Assembly (NCBI GenBank): GCA_034509925.1
Contig: CM067536.1
Span: forward strand, 4,024,501 to 4,088,500
DNA from: Hirudinaria manillensis
Lineage: Eukaryota; Annelida; Clitellata; Hirudinida; Hirudinidae
DNA: 64,000 nucleotides
Direction of reading: 5' to 3'
The notes beneath the pieces are model-generated. The model worked only from the letters and a program-made list of their open reading frames with translations, had not been told where the DNA came from and ran no database searches. Below, piece after piece: positions 1 to 10,949 of this stretch (its first letter is position 1; each line of letters starts with the position of its first letter). The position numbers were made by a program, and so were the translations under genes.

Positions 1-213
1 ATGAATGCAATCACTGGAGCGATATTGTAATTCACTAGGCACCAAGTGCATTTAATATTAAAATACCATAATTATTTTTATATGAATATTAATTATATTA
101 ATCAAAATATTAATAAAAGGTTAAGTGCAAGCATAATTGGAAGACTGGATTTTAACAACCAAAACGAGGGCATGTACATAGTTACGTATTGAAACGGTTA
201 ATTATTCTTTTAG

Positions 214-3200
214 AAATTTTTGGAGCCCCTGAAATCCGTCTTGGCCGAAAACAATTTCAAATTGATTTTTTCAGAAATAAAAGTAATTATTGAAATTTTA
301 CATTTTTAATTGTTTTTTTCGATTAATTCGATTAATGGCAATTATAAAAATTACGATTACCGTCAATTTGAAATAAAGCCAGTCTTGCAAAACTTCAGCT
401 TCTGTTGAAAATCCACAAATCTTTCTACGAGGAGTTAAGCAAATCAACAGAAAAGGATGCCACGCACGACATAGCAGATGTTTTCATAAAATTCAAGGAG
501 ACATTTCTCATATACGGACTTTACTGCAAGAAGTTGAAATCTGTTCTTGATTTATTGGAAACTTTGAAAGCGTCGAACGAAGTCTTTAAGTCTCGTCTGG
601 AGGTTTGACCGCGTCTTTGACGTGGAATTTGAGCTTAAGAATTCCTATAGTGGTTTTAAATTTTTTTACATTTATTAATTAATTATTTTTTATTATTTGC
701 TGGATTAATATTTAAATTCTAAAATATTTAAAATAAACGCTACCCATGTTCCCCTTTGAATCTTTCTTCGTAAAAATTTTAAACTATCTATACGACGTAA
801 TTAATTCGAGTCAGTAAATGAAAGTTATTATTTTAATTTATTATTTTCATTATAATTTTATTTATTTATTTTTGATGACAATACAATGAGTTGATTGACA
901 AACCTTTCAATCAGTTGTGCGAGAAGAGTATTAGGACGAAGGCCTTCAAACTGCACGAATACCTGACTGTTCCTATGCAGAGGGTTCTAAAGTACCCACT
1001 TATTCTCAAGGTTTGTATGTTAAATTATATTTATAATTATAATTTTATTAATAATTTATCAGTAATATTAAATTAAATTACCGGTAAATTAAATTAATAA
1101 TTAAAAATTAATTTGCTTCGTCTCAACTCTATTGAAACCAAAAATCCTTTAAAATTAATTAATTATTATTTTTATTATTATAATTATAATCTTGATATTA
1201 TTATTAAATGACTAAAATATTAATATATGATAATTACACCTAGAGGCGAGTCCATGGGCAAATAAGTTACAACCGTAGCGCAAAAATAATTGATTTTTTT
1301 AATTAATTTTACGGCGTTATATTCAGAATCTTTTTATCTCTCGGCGTCGATTAATTAAGTTGAGCAGGTCATCCGCAAAAAACACTGGTCACCGAGTATT
1401 GTTCCGACTACGTTTCTGTTTAAGTAAATTAATCAGGACAGGATATAGCAATAAGGAACTGTTATTTTCAATCATGACCAAATTTCCCTTTGAAACTCGC
1501 GCCGTCTCGAAGAATAATTTCACGAAAATTTCCGATTGGCCGAAAGTGATTTTGAAAAGGATTCCAGCGCAAACAATCGTCCAAAAGGAGCCCAACTACT
1601 GCCTGAAGTGTGGATTCGAATGCGAGGAAAGGAAAGAAGTATTTTGCTCTTATTGTCTGGATATTATTTACGAATCGTTCCACGATAACATCAGGTACGC
1701 TGCTAAAAATGCCAGAAAAGATCCTACAGATGGCGTCGCGTGGGATGATTTTATCAACACCATGGCATACATCTGCGACGATCAGGGCCCATTGAAACCA
1801 ACGAAAGAAGAAGGATCTCCTCTCAACTCAAACGAAGTTCCGACATTCCATGAACTTCTTCCTGCTTCCAACCTCGCCGGTTTAATCCCCACAATCCGTG
1901 TACCGACAAAAGAAAATAAAAAGCCCCTCTTCAAAGTTTACATCAAGAGAGGAACTGGGATTTGTCCGGTTGTTGTTCCTTTGCCGAATAAAAGTCTGGC
2001 AAAAACAAGCTTCACAATTAAAAATTTGGACGTGCCGACGATCAAGACCGGTGGCGAAATCACGATGTGTCAAGTCAGACCATTTGTCCATCCCTATGGC
2101 GTGAAATCGATGTACAAAACGAATGAGGAGACTGTCAAGAGAGGCCGTGGTAGACCACGCATTCATCATATCGCTGAAAAGGTTAGGTATGCTTCCTCTT
2201 CCGAGGAAAGTTACTCGGAACAAGTAAAAATCCTTCTAGACAGACCAAGTATTCACCCGATTGTTCGCCAAGAATGTAATCATGACTTACAAGACATCGA
2301 CGAACCTGTCGAAAGAAATCGTGACAATCCTGTCATCGAAAACAGCATCTGCAAACAGGTGAAAAGAGGTCGTGGAAGACCTCGTATTCATCCGATCGTC
2401 ACTCCACAAGAAGATGTGGAACTTCAGCAGAAAAACCAGAATTCGAAAACGTTGAAAAGAGGGAGGGGCAGACCAGGAAGTTACCAGGAAGATGAGGAGT
2501 CGGACTCCTTCGAGGAAGTGTCAGTAAGTCCAAAGAGAGGTAGAGGAAGACCGAGAAAGTATCCCAAATATGAGGACGATTGAACGGATTTTCCATTCTT
2601 GCACCGATTACATATCAATTTGATTTCCAAATTTGTTTTATGATGTTCACTCTTGCCGTTCCGTTTAATAATAAATATTTTATAAAAGTTTAATTTAAAA
2701 AAAACTACTTTTATTTTTTTTTTCCATGGACATAACAACATATTTTTATAACAACGCCGAAATTTCGCTCAATTTCTCACATCCCCGTTGATATCCTGAT
2801 GATGATGATATGACCTTCAATATTCCACGAACAGAAATATTTTCCTAGAATTCCAATCGTAAATCTAGCACAGTGAAATAACACAGACGAGAACAACGAA
2901 GTCATTGCAATTCATTTTTCTTAACATTTATTCATACGATATTCTTTGTACGATGTTCTTGCTGTTAACATGATAACATAGGTTAGGAGAATGATAATAT
3001 TGTTATTATCATATCATCATCGTAAACTATTAATTCTTTGTCAACTCAACTTGCTGATTCATTTGCTAGCCTCCCTAAGTCACGTTCTAAGGATATTCTA
3101 ATAGGTGACTAACAATGTAAAGAAACAAAATGTTTGTTTTCATAAAATTTATTTGTAATAATATTTTTATATAGTATTAAATATATATATATTATATTAT

Positions 3201-3253
3201 ATATTACATTGTAAAGTAATAATATATAATAATATTATAATACTATAATAATA

Positions 3254-3301
<48 letters not shown>

Positions 3302-3549
3302 CATCATTATTATTATTATTATGTAATAACTCAACTGATGGAATTAATCTGCACCTGATCGGGAGATTAAATTTGTTTCATTTTTAAATGTATTTATTAT
3401 TAATCTCAGGAGATGGCGAAGCAAGTGAAAGGGTCTCAGATACGATCATTTGAAAAAGCCATCGAAGAAACTGAAGTTTGTTTAATAATAATAATAATAA
3501 TAATAATACGAGTATATAATCATAATAATAATAATAAATAAAAAAAATA

Positions 3550-3584
<35 letters not shown>

Positions 3585-6500
3585 CATAAACAACATATAA
3601 TGATAATCTATAACACCCTGTTACGAGGGTTTTCGGAAATAGTTAATAAAATTCTGAAAGAAATGTTAACAATTACACGGATGTATTCTTAAAATCTGCA
3701 CAACATTTGAATAAATAATCAGACGATATATTTAAACCGATTTATTTTTATATTTATTTCCCAAGGACTTGGCCTGCTATGTCAACGAAGTAACACGTGA
3801 TCACGACATACTCAGACAAATTGAACTACTGAAAGCGAGGTTTAAAAAACATGTTATTTACGATTTTTAATGTATTAAATGATAATTTATCATCAAATAA
3901 ATAAATTATAAAATATTTATCACTTAAAATATTAATATTAATATTAGAAGTACAATATCAATTTTTAATTGGTTTATTAGATGGAAATTCATGGATAAAG
4001 TAAATGGATAAAAATACATTTTTACAGGATCAGTGGTTTACCACCAGTGAGAACAAACTATTGTTAATATTAAATATCATTTTATAATTATATTGGTTTT
4101 AAAATTATTAGTTAATATTATCATGAAATATTAATTAGTTTCAGTTCTTAGTTTGTCCGTAAATAAACATTCATTTTAATTTCCATATTTTTCATATTTC
4201 ATAAAAAAATGCTGCAAAAGTTAATTTAATCCCCTTAATTAATTTATTTATAATTTAATCATCTCTACATTATAAGTCGAAAATTTATTTAATTATATTT
4301 AATAACCATTTTTGTTTAAACTAAAACAGAAAGTTAGAAAGTTGGTGTAAATATAAATAGTATATAATATGTATATATAAATACTATATATATATATACT
4401 ATTTATTTATATAGTATATGGTAAATATATAGTATTTATATTAAATAGTATATAATATATATATACACTATTTATATTATACTACTTATACTTATATAAA
4501 TATAAAATCGAGCAAAACATTTTTAAAGGTGGATTTAAAAACCTTTGGTCGGACTGTGAAAGATGGCGAGGTGAGCGTAAAGGCTTCAAAGGGTTACAAA
4601 ATGAGGTTTGAAAATCTTCTATTTCTTGAATATTTTTTTATTATTATTTTCCTTTCATTGCAAATCTTAAATAGGTTTAAATTGTGATTTAATTACGATG
4701 TATTTTGAGTAACTGTAAATTTAGGTTGACCGAGTATAAATATATTCAATGTTCATAAATATTCAAATATTCATTGTTTTGTTATAAGGCAAGGATGCAA
4801 ATAATCATACATTGCATGGTTGATAGTGTACTGAATTTTTGTTTGATTTTTCTTATTATTTTGTGAATTTTTGTTAATAATGGTGACAATAATGATAGTA
4901 ATTTTATAAACTTGTATTTGCTTTTAGGCATTTGTTTCTTTTTGACAAGAAATTGGTGATTTGTAAACCGAAGGTAAGGAAAATGCATTTTCCCAGCTGA
5001 TTTAAATCAATTAACTTTGGATGCACTTTTAATTTTAATTATTCATTTTCTTAACAAACAGTCATTAAAAACGAAAATGAGAAAAAAAGAATAAAGAAAA
5101 ACTAATAAATTAAAACATGAACAACTCGATAAATAAATAAATAAACAAATTAGTTAATTATAATTAATAAGAAAGAAATCATAATGAATGTGATAATTGA
5201 TAATAAATAAGCGATATAGTAATGTTAAACATATAAAACAATATAAAACGTAAATAACATAAATCAAGCTCCTCGTTTGCAAACCCCACAGAAGAATGGA
5301 AACTTCATATTCTGTGAAATGCTTTCCACGCAGAACTTCAAGAACGTTGAAATTAAAAGCGAAACTGCCAAGGTTTCCATAACTTGATTATCAAATGACT
5401 TCCTGGTGATGATAATGATGACTTCGTTGTGATGGTGATGATGATGATAATGATGTCTTCGTTGTGACTTTGATAATGATCCTGATCGTGGTTATTATGA
5501 TTTAATGTAGAGTAGAATAGAAACTGCTTTCCATTAATAAGGAGATTTATGACTTATTGTGTAATACAACAATGTGTACCACTGCATGTGACGGTGTGAT
5601 GTTGTGCGTCGCACTTGAGACGTAAGAAGCGACACCTATTTTAGGACTGAGTTGCTAAATAATTTTCAGATTGATATTAAAGTTAATTAATATAACTTAA
5701 TCGAATTAACATTATTCATTATTTATTTTTATGTTATTAATATGTAAATAGACTGAAATAAATTAACATAATTACAGAAACCAATGAAGAAGCACCAGTA
5801 TATATGCACCATAGAAAGATGTGATGGACTGAAGGAAATCGTCCTTTTATCCAAATCTGAACATCACCTATCTTCATGGGCAGTTGCCTTCAACGACGCC
5901 AAGTGATTTTTTTATTGTGTTTAACTTTAAATTCGTAATAATTAGTTTTAAAAATATTAATTTCAGCCTTTAATTTATTTATAACTCAATATTGTTCTAA
6001 AATGCATCATTATATTCCATTAAACTAATATTAACATAGTTATCATTCAGAGCTGACTCCTCCCACTTTGCACTTTGTATTTACACCGTGATTCATTAAT
6101 AAAGTTTAGAATAATTAATTAATAATTTGTTGGCAGCTGTCAATCAAGAATTAATATTAATTTTCAAATATTATCCTTCAATGAATTAATAATGAAACTT
6201 AATTATAATATCCAGGGATAACTCCTCCCCCAAACATTCGGACAAACCCAACAGATTTTTTCAACTCAGCAATTTCACTGACGTTAAAATATGTGACGTT
6301 TGCAAAAAACTGCTCAGGTTAATAAAATATTATTGGAAATAATTATTAATATTATTATTATAATTATTATTGTTATTATTATTATCGTCATCATCATTAT
6401 CATTATTATTATTATTATAATTAATTTTGAATGACAAATGTTGTTGGAAATTATCGTTATTATCATTAATATTATTTTTTTATGTTTTTAAAATGTTAAA

Positions 6501-7538
6501 TTTGCATTCAAATAATATTTAATTAATGATTTTAAATCAATTTGTTTGAAAAATCAAATAATCTAAATTGCAGGGGTTTGTTCTGCCAGGGATATTATTG
6601 CAAAGGTCGGTTACACTGTGAATTTTCACTTGTAATATAAATAAACATTTGATGAATAATACTATAAATAAACTGTAAATTAGTAATTAATTAATGCAAA
6701 AGATCAACTAATTTATTTAAATAATTAATTTAAATTAATTAGAAATTAGTACTTAATTGGAAATTTTAAAATCTTTGTTTCAGAGGATGACATCATCTCG
6801 CACAAGGAATGTTTGTTTATCGCTCAACAAGTCGACAAAAGTAATTTATAGAGAAACTATTTCATATTTTTTTGTTTATTTAATACAAAAAATAGTCGCT
6901 ATTAGTAACAGAATAACAGATAAAGTGATACATTACATCCAAGGCTACTATCTCCATCTCACTGATGTCATGGAAGTTAAGAGTTGTAGACATTGATTAA
7001 CTCATATTATCATTATCATGATCACCACTTCGCAGGCACTTCACCTTATTATAAAAATTATAATAAATATAAATTAAATAAACAATTTTAATGTTTAGGG
7101 ACAATGATATTTCTTCCAAGACCATCGGTAAGCATCGTTGGTCCTTACCATTTCACCATTATATTAAATATATATAATATATATTACATATATATATTAC
7201 ATTATATATATATAATAGTGAATTATATAAATATATATATTATATTATATCATATTGTGTATAACTTATTTTTATTATATATATTTCTTAATTTGTTGAT
7301 TTAGAAAGAAATGTCAAAATCCTATTTGAATATCGGTTCCTACATCAACAGCGAAGTCGAAAATCAGCCGTGGTACGTTTGAGAAAGAAATTTTAAGAAT
7401 CATTCAAACACAGACTTTATGCCTCATCCTCTGATCCTCATTAATTATTCATTAGTTGTGTTAACAAAATTACGTTTATTTTTCTAAATAATGTTAACAT
7501 CACAAAAAGTATCATGTAATAATAATAACAACAACAAC

Positions 7539-7583
<45 letters not shown>

Positions 7584-9522
7584 CATCATCATCATCATCA
7601 TCACCGTTCTCGTCGTCGTCATCGTCATCATGAAAAACTGGTTATCGTTCTCAAGGTACGTGGGCAGTCTGAACAGGGAATTGGCCTTCAAGTTGCTGTC
7701 GAAGTTTCCCGAATCAACGTTTATGGTCAGAAAGAGAATCACTGGAGAGAAGGACTTCTGCATCAACCTCAAGTCATTTCATTCGTACCTTCTTCAGTTC
7801 ATCACTCGTCATTCAACTATTTCAATTTGTTTCATTTATTTAATTAATTAATTAATAATAATAAGTAAGTAATTAATAATAACAATTAATTAATAACAAG
7901 TTTATTTTTTACAAATTTTAAATGATACAAAAAGTAAATGAATTTCAGCTTAGGCATTTAAAACGTACAAAATGCTTGTTATTAAATTTAAACAACTATT
8001 AAATTAATTAAAGTAATAAGTTTAATTTTCGGTAGCCATTTTAATTAAAGAAAAACATTATTATCGTCCTAGTGGCGTCCACAATGCATACATACATACG
8101 TACGTTAAAACGCCATTTCTTTATAAGAGGATTTTCATAAATTTGTGGGATTATTTTTATGTAAATCCGACTTAATTAAGCATGTAATATTTATGCGCAG
8201 GTATTCGGAAAATATTCAAAACATCAAAATTTACCACAAAAACGGAAAATTTTTTCTTTCTGACATCAAGAAGTTCAGCAACGTTGTGGTCGGTGACTGA
8301 AAAGTACATTATTATTATTATTATCATTATCATCTCCATTCCCACTATCATCATCATCATCATCATCATCAACATTCTCACTATCATCATCATCATCTAC
8401 ATTCTCACTATCATTATCATCTCCATTCCCACTATCATCATCATCATCAACATTCTCACTATCATCATCATCATCTACATTCTCACTATCATTATCATCT
8501 CCATTCCCACTGTCATCATCATCATCTACATTCTCACTATAATTATCATCTCCATTATCACTATCATTATCATCTTCACTCCCAGTATTATCATTACCAT
8601 TAATGTCAAGTTTCACTTTCAACGTCATCATTATCTTCATTTCCAATATCATTATCAGTATGATTCATCGATACAGCCGCAAATCTCTGAGGTCAGATTA
8701 AGGTCAGCTGAATTAATTCATATCCGATGTGAAGTCTTTGCAAATAGAATAGAGTTCAACGTAAACTCCCTCAAACATTAAGAACTTTAAGTCTTTAAGT
8801 CTTGTAAGTGGTCTTCAGACCTTGCTCTGGTCATTTGACATTGACGATGACAGAGTTCTTAATGTTTGATGGAGCTTACGTTGTAACTCTATTTGAACAG
8901 ACTTCACATCGAATATGAAATAATGCGTGGTCTGTTAAACTCAGGATAATTTCAGGATTTACTAGAACTTTGTTGGTACAACACTTGCATAATGTTTCAG
9001 GAGCTGGTATCGTTCTACGAATCAAATAACCTACAATCCGTTTTCCGTCAAATCAATTCCCGTCTCCTTCTTCCAATCAAGGAGTCGCAGCCTTTGAGTG
9101 AGCATTTTGCTTCTTTATAGGTTAACATTACGTAATGATTTTCTTCCAAAACTAAAATTCGAAAATTAAGATCAATATATTATCCAAGCTTTCATTTAGT
9201 AAGCAATGTGAATTTATTAACGACTAAAGTATTTCGAAGAATTCGTTCGATTTTAAGTTTCTTGAAATATTAAAACAAAATTAATTTAATTACTCAGTGA
9301 TCTTATCCTACCTGATTGCAAATTATATTTTAACCTCATTTAAAAACCTCATTTGATCGAACAGACGACGGCTCTGCTAAGTTCTGCAGAACAATTACAT
9401 CGGCTTACTTCGGGAAGTGCGAATGGTTGGACTTTGAAAAAGGTGTCGAAATTCTCGTCGTGGAAGAAACTTCAGACAAGATCTGGTTTGGATATCTCGA
9501 TGGAATGGTTAAACGCTCTTAA
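214..9522 (+). CDS. VAV: VAV-like Rho guanine nucleotide exchange factor, 3' part of gene
   Basis: Multi-exon gene whose 5' end lies left of the window. Exons by eye: 214-282, 399-602, 891-1010, 3410-3475, 3766-3852, 4529-4605, 4928-4973, 5292-5372, 5778-5902, 6216-6317, 6574-6605, 6784-6840, 7099-7127, 7305-7372, 7656-7772, 8201-8288, 9001-9097, 9365-9522; phases join without stops. Domains in order: DH (FLEPLK, FYEELSKSTEK, LTVPMQRVLKYPL, DLACYVNEVTRDHDILRQI), PH (HLFLFDKKLVICKPK), C1-like (KICDVCKKLLRGLFCQGYYC ... SHKEC), a short proline-bearing linker, SH2 (WYVGSLNRELAF ... STFMVRKR) and a short SH3-like tail ending EETSDKIWFGYLDGMVKRS. VAV proteins activate Rho/Rac GTPases downstream of tyrosine kinases at the membrane. 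Oddities: the first SH3 seems absent, C1 lacks some zinc ligands, and the SH3 tail is truncated. The CH and acidic regions are not in the window. Introns are mostly AT-rich microsatellite DNA. Confidence 0.88.
1474..2583 (+). CDS. Intronless AT-hook / zinc-finger protein nested in a VAV intron
   Basis: Single uninterrupted frame of 369 residues from the first ATG; the frame is open 38 codons further upstream but without an ATG. It lies wholly inside the VAV intron 1011-3409, same strand. Near the N-terminus is a Cys-X2-Cys ... Cys-X2-Cys cluster (CLKCGFECEERKEVFCSYC) that looks like a small zinc-binding knuckle. The C-terminal half carries four AT-hook-like motifs: KRGRGRPRIHH, KRGRGRPRIHP, KRGRGRPGSY and PKRGRGRPRKYP at the extreme C-terminus. 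AT-hooks bind the minor groove of AT-rich DNA, so a nuclear chromatin or transcription role is likely. No named family recognised. Codon use and composition are richer in GC than the intron around it. An AATAAA at 2670-2675 is followed about 20 bp later by an A8 run. Confidence 0.75.
   Translation: MTKFPFETRAVSKNNFTKISDWPKVILKRIPAQTIVQKEPNYCLKCGFECEERKEVFCSYCLDIIYESFHDNIRYAAKNARKDPTDGVAWDDFINTMAYICDDQGPLKPTKEEGSPLNSNEVPTFHELLPASNLAGLIPTIRVPTKENKKPLFKVYIKRGTGICPVVVPLPNKSLAKTSFTIKNLDVPTIKTGGEITMCQVRPFVHPYGVKSMYKTNEETVKRGRGRPRIHHIAEKVRYASSSEESYSEQVKILLDRPSIHPIVRQECNHDLQDIDEPVERNRDNPVIENSICKQVKRGRGRPRIHPIVTPQEDVELQQKNQNSKTLKRGRGRPGSYQEDEESDSFEEVSVSPKRGRGRPRKYPKYEDD
2670..2675 (+). terminator. Poly(A) signal of the nested AT-hook gene
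   Basis: AATAAA 87 bp after the stop codon at 2583. An A8 tract at 2697-2704 lies at the distance where cleavage and polyadenylation would occur. Confidence 0.5.
3253..3322. repeat. (ATT)n microsatellite in VAV intron
   Basis: Near-perfect ATT trinucleotide run with one ATC interruption; more AAT/ATG trinucleotides follow at 3485-3595. Confidence 0.9.
7517..7604. repeat. (AAT)n / (ATC)n microsatellite in VAV intron
   Basis: AAT run passing into ATC and CGT trinucleotides directly before the SH2 exon at 7656. Its long homopolymeric frames (Asn, Ile) are not coding. Confidence 0.9.
8307..8600. repeat. ATC-rich minisatellite in VAV SH2 intron
   Basis: Imperfect tandem repeat built from (ATC)n alternating with CTACATTCTCACT and CTCCATTCCCACT segments, higher-order period roughly 50-100 bp. 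It begins about 20 bp after the SH2 exon end at 8288. The minus strand reads as an Asp/Asn/Ser-rich frame with no start context or homology. Confidence 0.8.
8712..8926. repeat. Inverted-repeat (foldback) element in VAV intron
   Basis: Left arm about 8712-8786 and right arm about 8846-8926 are imperfect reverse complements (shared cores: GATGTGAAGTCT, AATAGA, CAAACATTAAGAACT) around a loop of about 60 bp. It looks like a small foldback element or MITE. No open frame inside. Confidence 0.65.
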
Positions 9523-9539
9523 CATGCATCTTTAGGCGA

Positions 9540-9545
9540 AATAAA
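9540..9545 (+). terminator. Candidate poly(A) signal of VAV
   Basis: AATAAA 17 bp after the VAV stop codon (TAA at 9520-9522). Confidence 0.5.
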
Positions 9546-10139
9546 TTATAATATTTAATAAATTAATACAAATTACAAAGAATAATCCACGTAATATATA
9601 TTACTGATAATAAAATATGTATTATTAATAATGCGGAATAATTATAACCAACAATGAAACAACATGTCGAAAACTTGAAAAACTAATTTTAATTGTAAAT
9701 GCCATTATTATTAATATATAACAAATTAATAATAGCAGATAAATAACATTAATAATAACAAATTATTAATAATTATTATTTAAAATTTTCTGTTAACATC
9801 GAGCAACATTATGGATGTGAAATGTTATTAAAATTAAATTAACTAATAAAAGCACAATAAAAATTATTTATTTGCAAAACTCATCAAACATTACATTTCG
9901 AAAAATATTGTATTTTATGTTACATTTTTGCCTGTTATATTAAGAATTAATTAATTAAAGCTAAAATGACATAAAATTTTAAATAGGTGGGAAGGTTTGA
10001 CCTCAGATCAGTGGAAATCACAACATGAAGAGAATGTTCACTGCCTGCAATATAAACGTTTTTTTAACAATTTATTGATGCATTTTATTTTGTTAAATTA
10101 TTTTAATATTTAATTCTAGTAAATTATCTGGTTGGTTGG
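9546..10139. other. AT-rich intergenic stretch, nothing recognised
   Basis: About 600 bp of AT-rich DNA between the VAV 3' end and the duplicated HDAC6 3' segment. No coding frame, RNA gene or clear repeat seen. Confidence 0.6.
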
Positions 10140-10895
10140 AAACATTTGGAAATTATTTGGCACAACAAGTACTAGTGACCTTGCAGCATTATATGAAATG
10201 TGGTTCTTAAAGTTCAAAGACGTTGGCTGCTCAAAATAATAAGCAAAAAATGAAAATAAATTTAGGCAATTAAAGATTTAAGTGAACTACTACAAAATTC
10301 ATCTGAAGACATATTTGTAACATTATGATTGAAGATGATTAAAAAATACTTTTATTTTATTCGCTATAAGCAGATAATTATGCCCTATAATTACATAATA
10401 TCAGCGATAGCAAAATTTTGTTATCATCGTTTTATTTAAACCAAAGGGAATGTCCAACGAAAGACGAAGATGGTATATGTTAAATACTTCGCCACTAAAT
10501 GATCCTTAATGAAGACTCTCTTTTATTAACAAAGATTGTTGGTCAAATAAATAAATATTTTTTAAAATTTTGCTACAAATTTCCAAATCAATCTACTACT
10601 TTATTATGTCAAATTGTATTCAATTATCATTTTTTATTAATTTTTATTGCAATCAAAATTTAATTGCAAATATTTTTAGAAAATTTCATGTGACCATTGA
10701 TTGATGGCCGATTTATTAAAACCAAGTCTAAAAATAGTTCAAACAAAAAATTTGGGTTGTCCCGAGAGAAAGGTCTGAAAAACTGAACCAGATATGCTGT
10801 AGCGTTCCACCATGTGACCTTTGGCAAAACACAAGGACACATTAATATCTGGTAAATAAAAACAGACCTGTAGCACAAGTTAAGCACTTTTTCTG
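10140..10895 (-). pseudogene. Decayed duplicate of the HDAC6 3' end (last exon plus flank)
   Basis: Colinear, same orientation as the HDAC6 3' end at about 21020-21905. Shared blocks include the minus-strand stretch encoding MCPC next to the last-exon splice site, the CACATGGTGGAAC segment (HMVE), the TTTTTCAGACCTTTC segment (FSDLS), and downstream flank such as ATTATTTGGCA and TTTTATTTAAACCA. In this copy the splice acceptor region and part of the exon are deleted and the frame is shifted, so the ZnF-UBP cannot be made. It ends beside the helicase relic. Confidence 0.7.
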
Positions 10896-10949
10896 ATAGG
10901 AGATTTTGGTGATGGCCATCTTAATGGATAACAAGTACTGGCAACCTTT

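Noticed and set aside
3384-3596. Ile/Tyr-rich minus-strand frame
   Set aside because: AT trinucleotide repeats antisense to a VAV exon; no support as a gene.
7491-7847. Asn/His-rich frame over the AAT/ATC repeat
   Set aside because: Microsatellite in a VAV intron; the SH2 exon inside this span is in another frame.
10660-10887. 75-codon minus-strand frame as a separate gene
   Set aside because: It is the degenerate copy of the HDAC6 last exon; similarity lies in changing frames with deletions.
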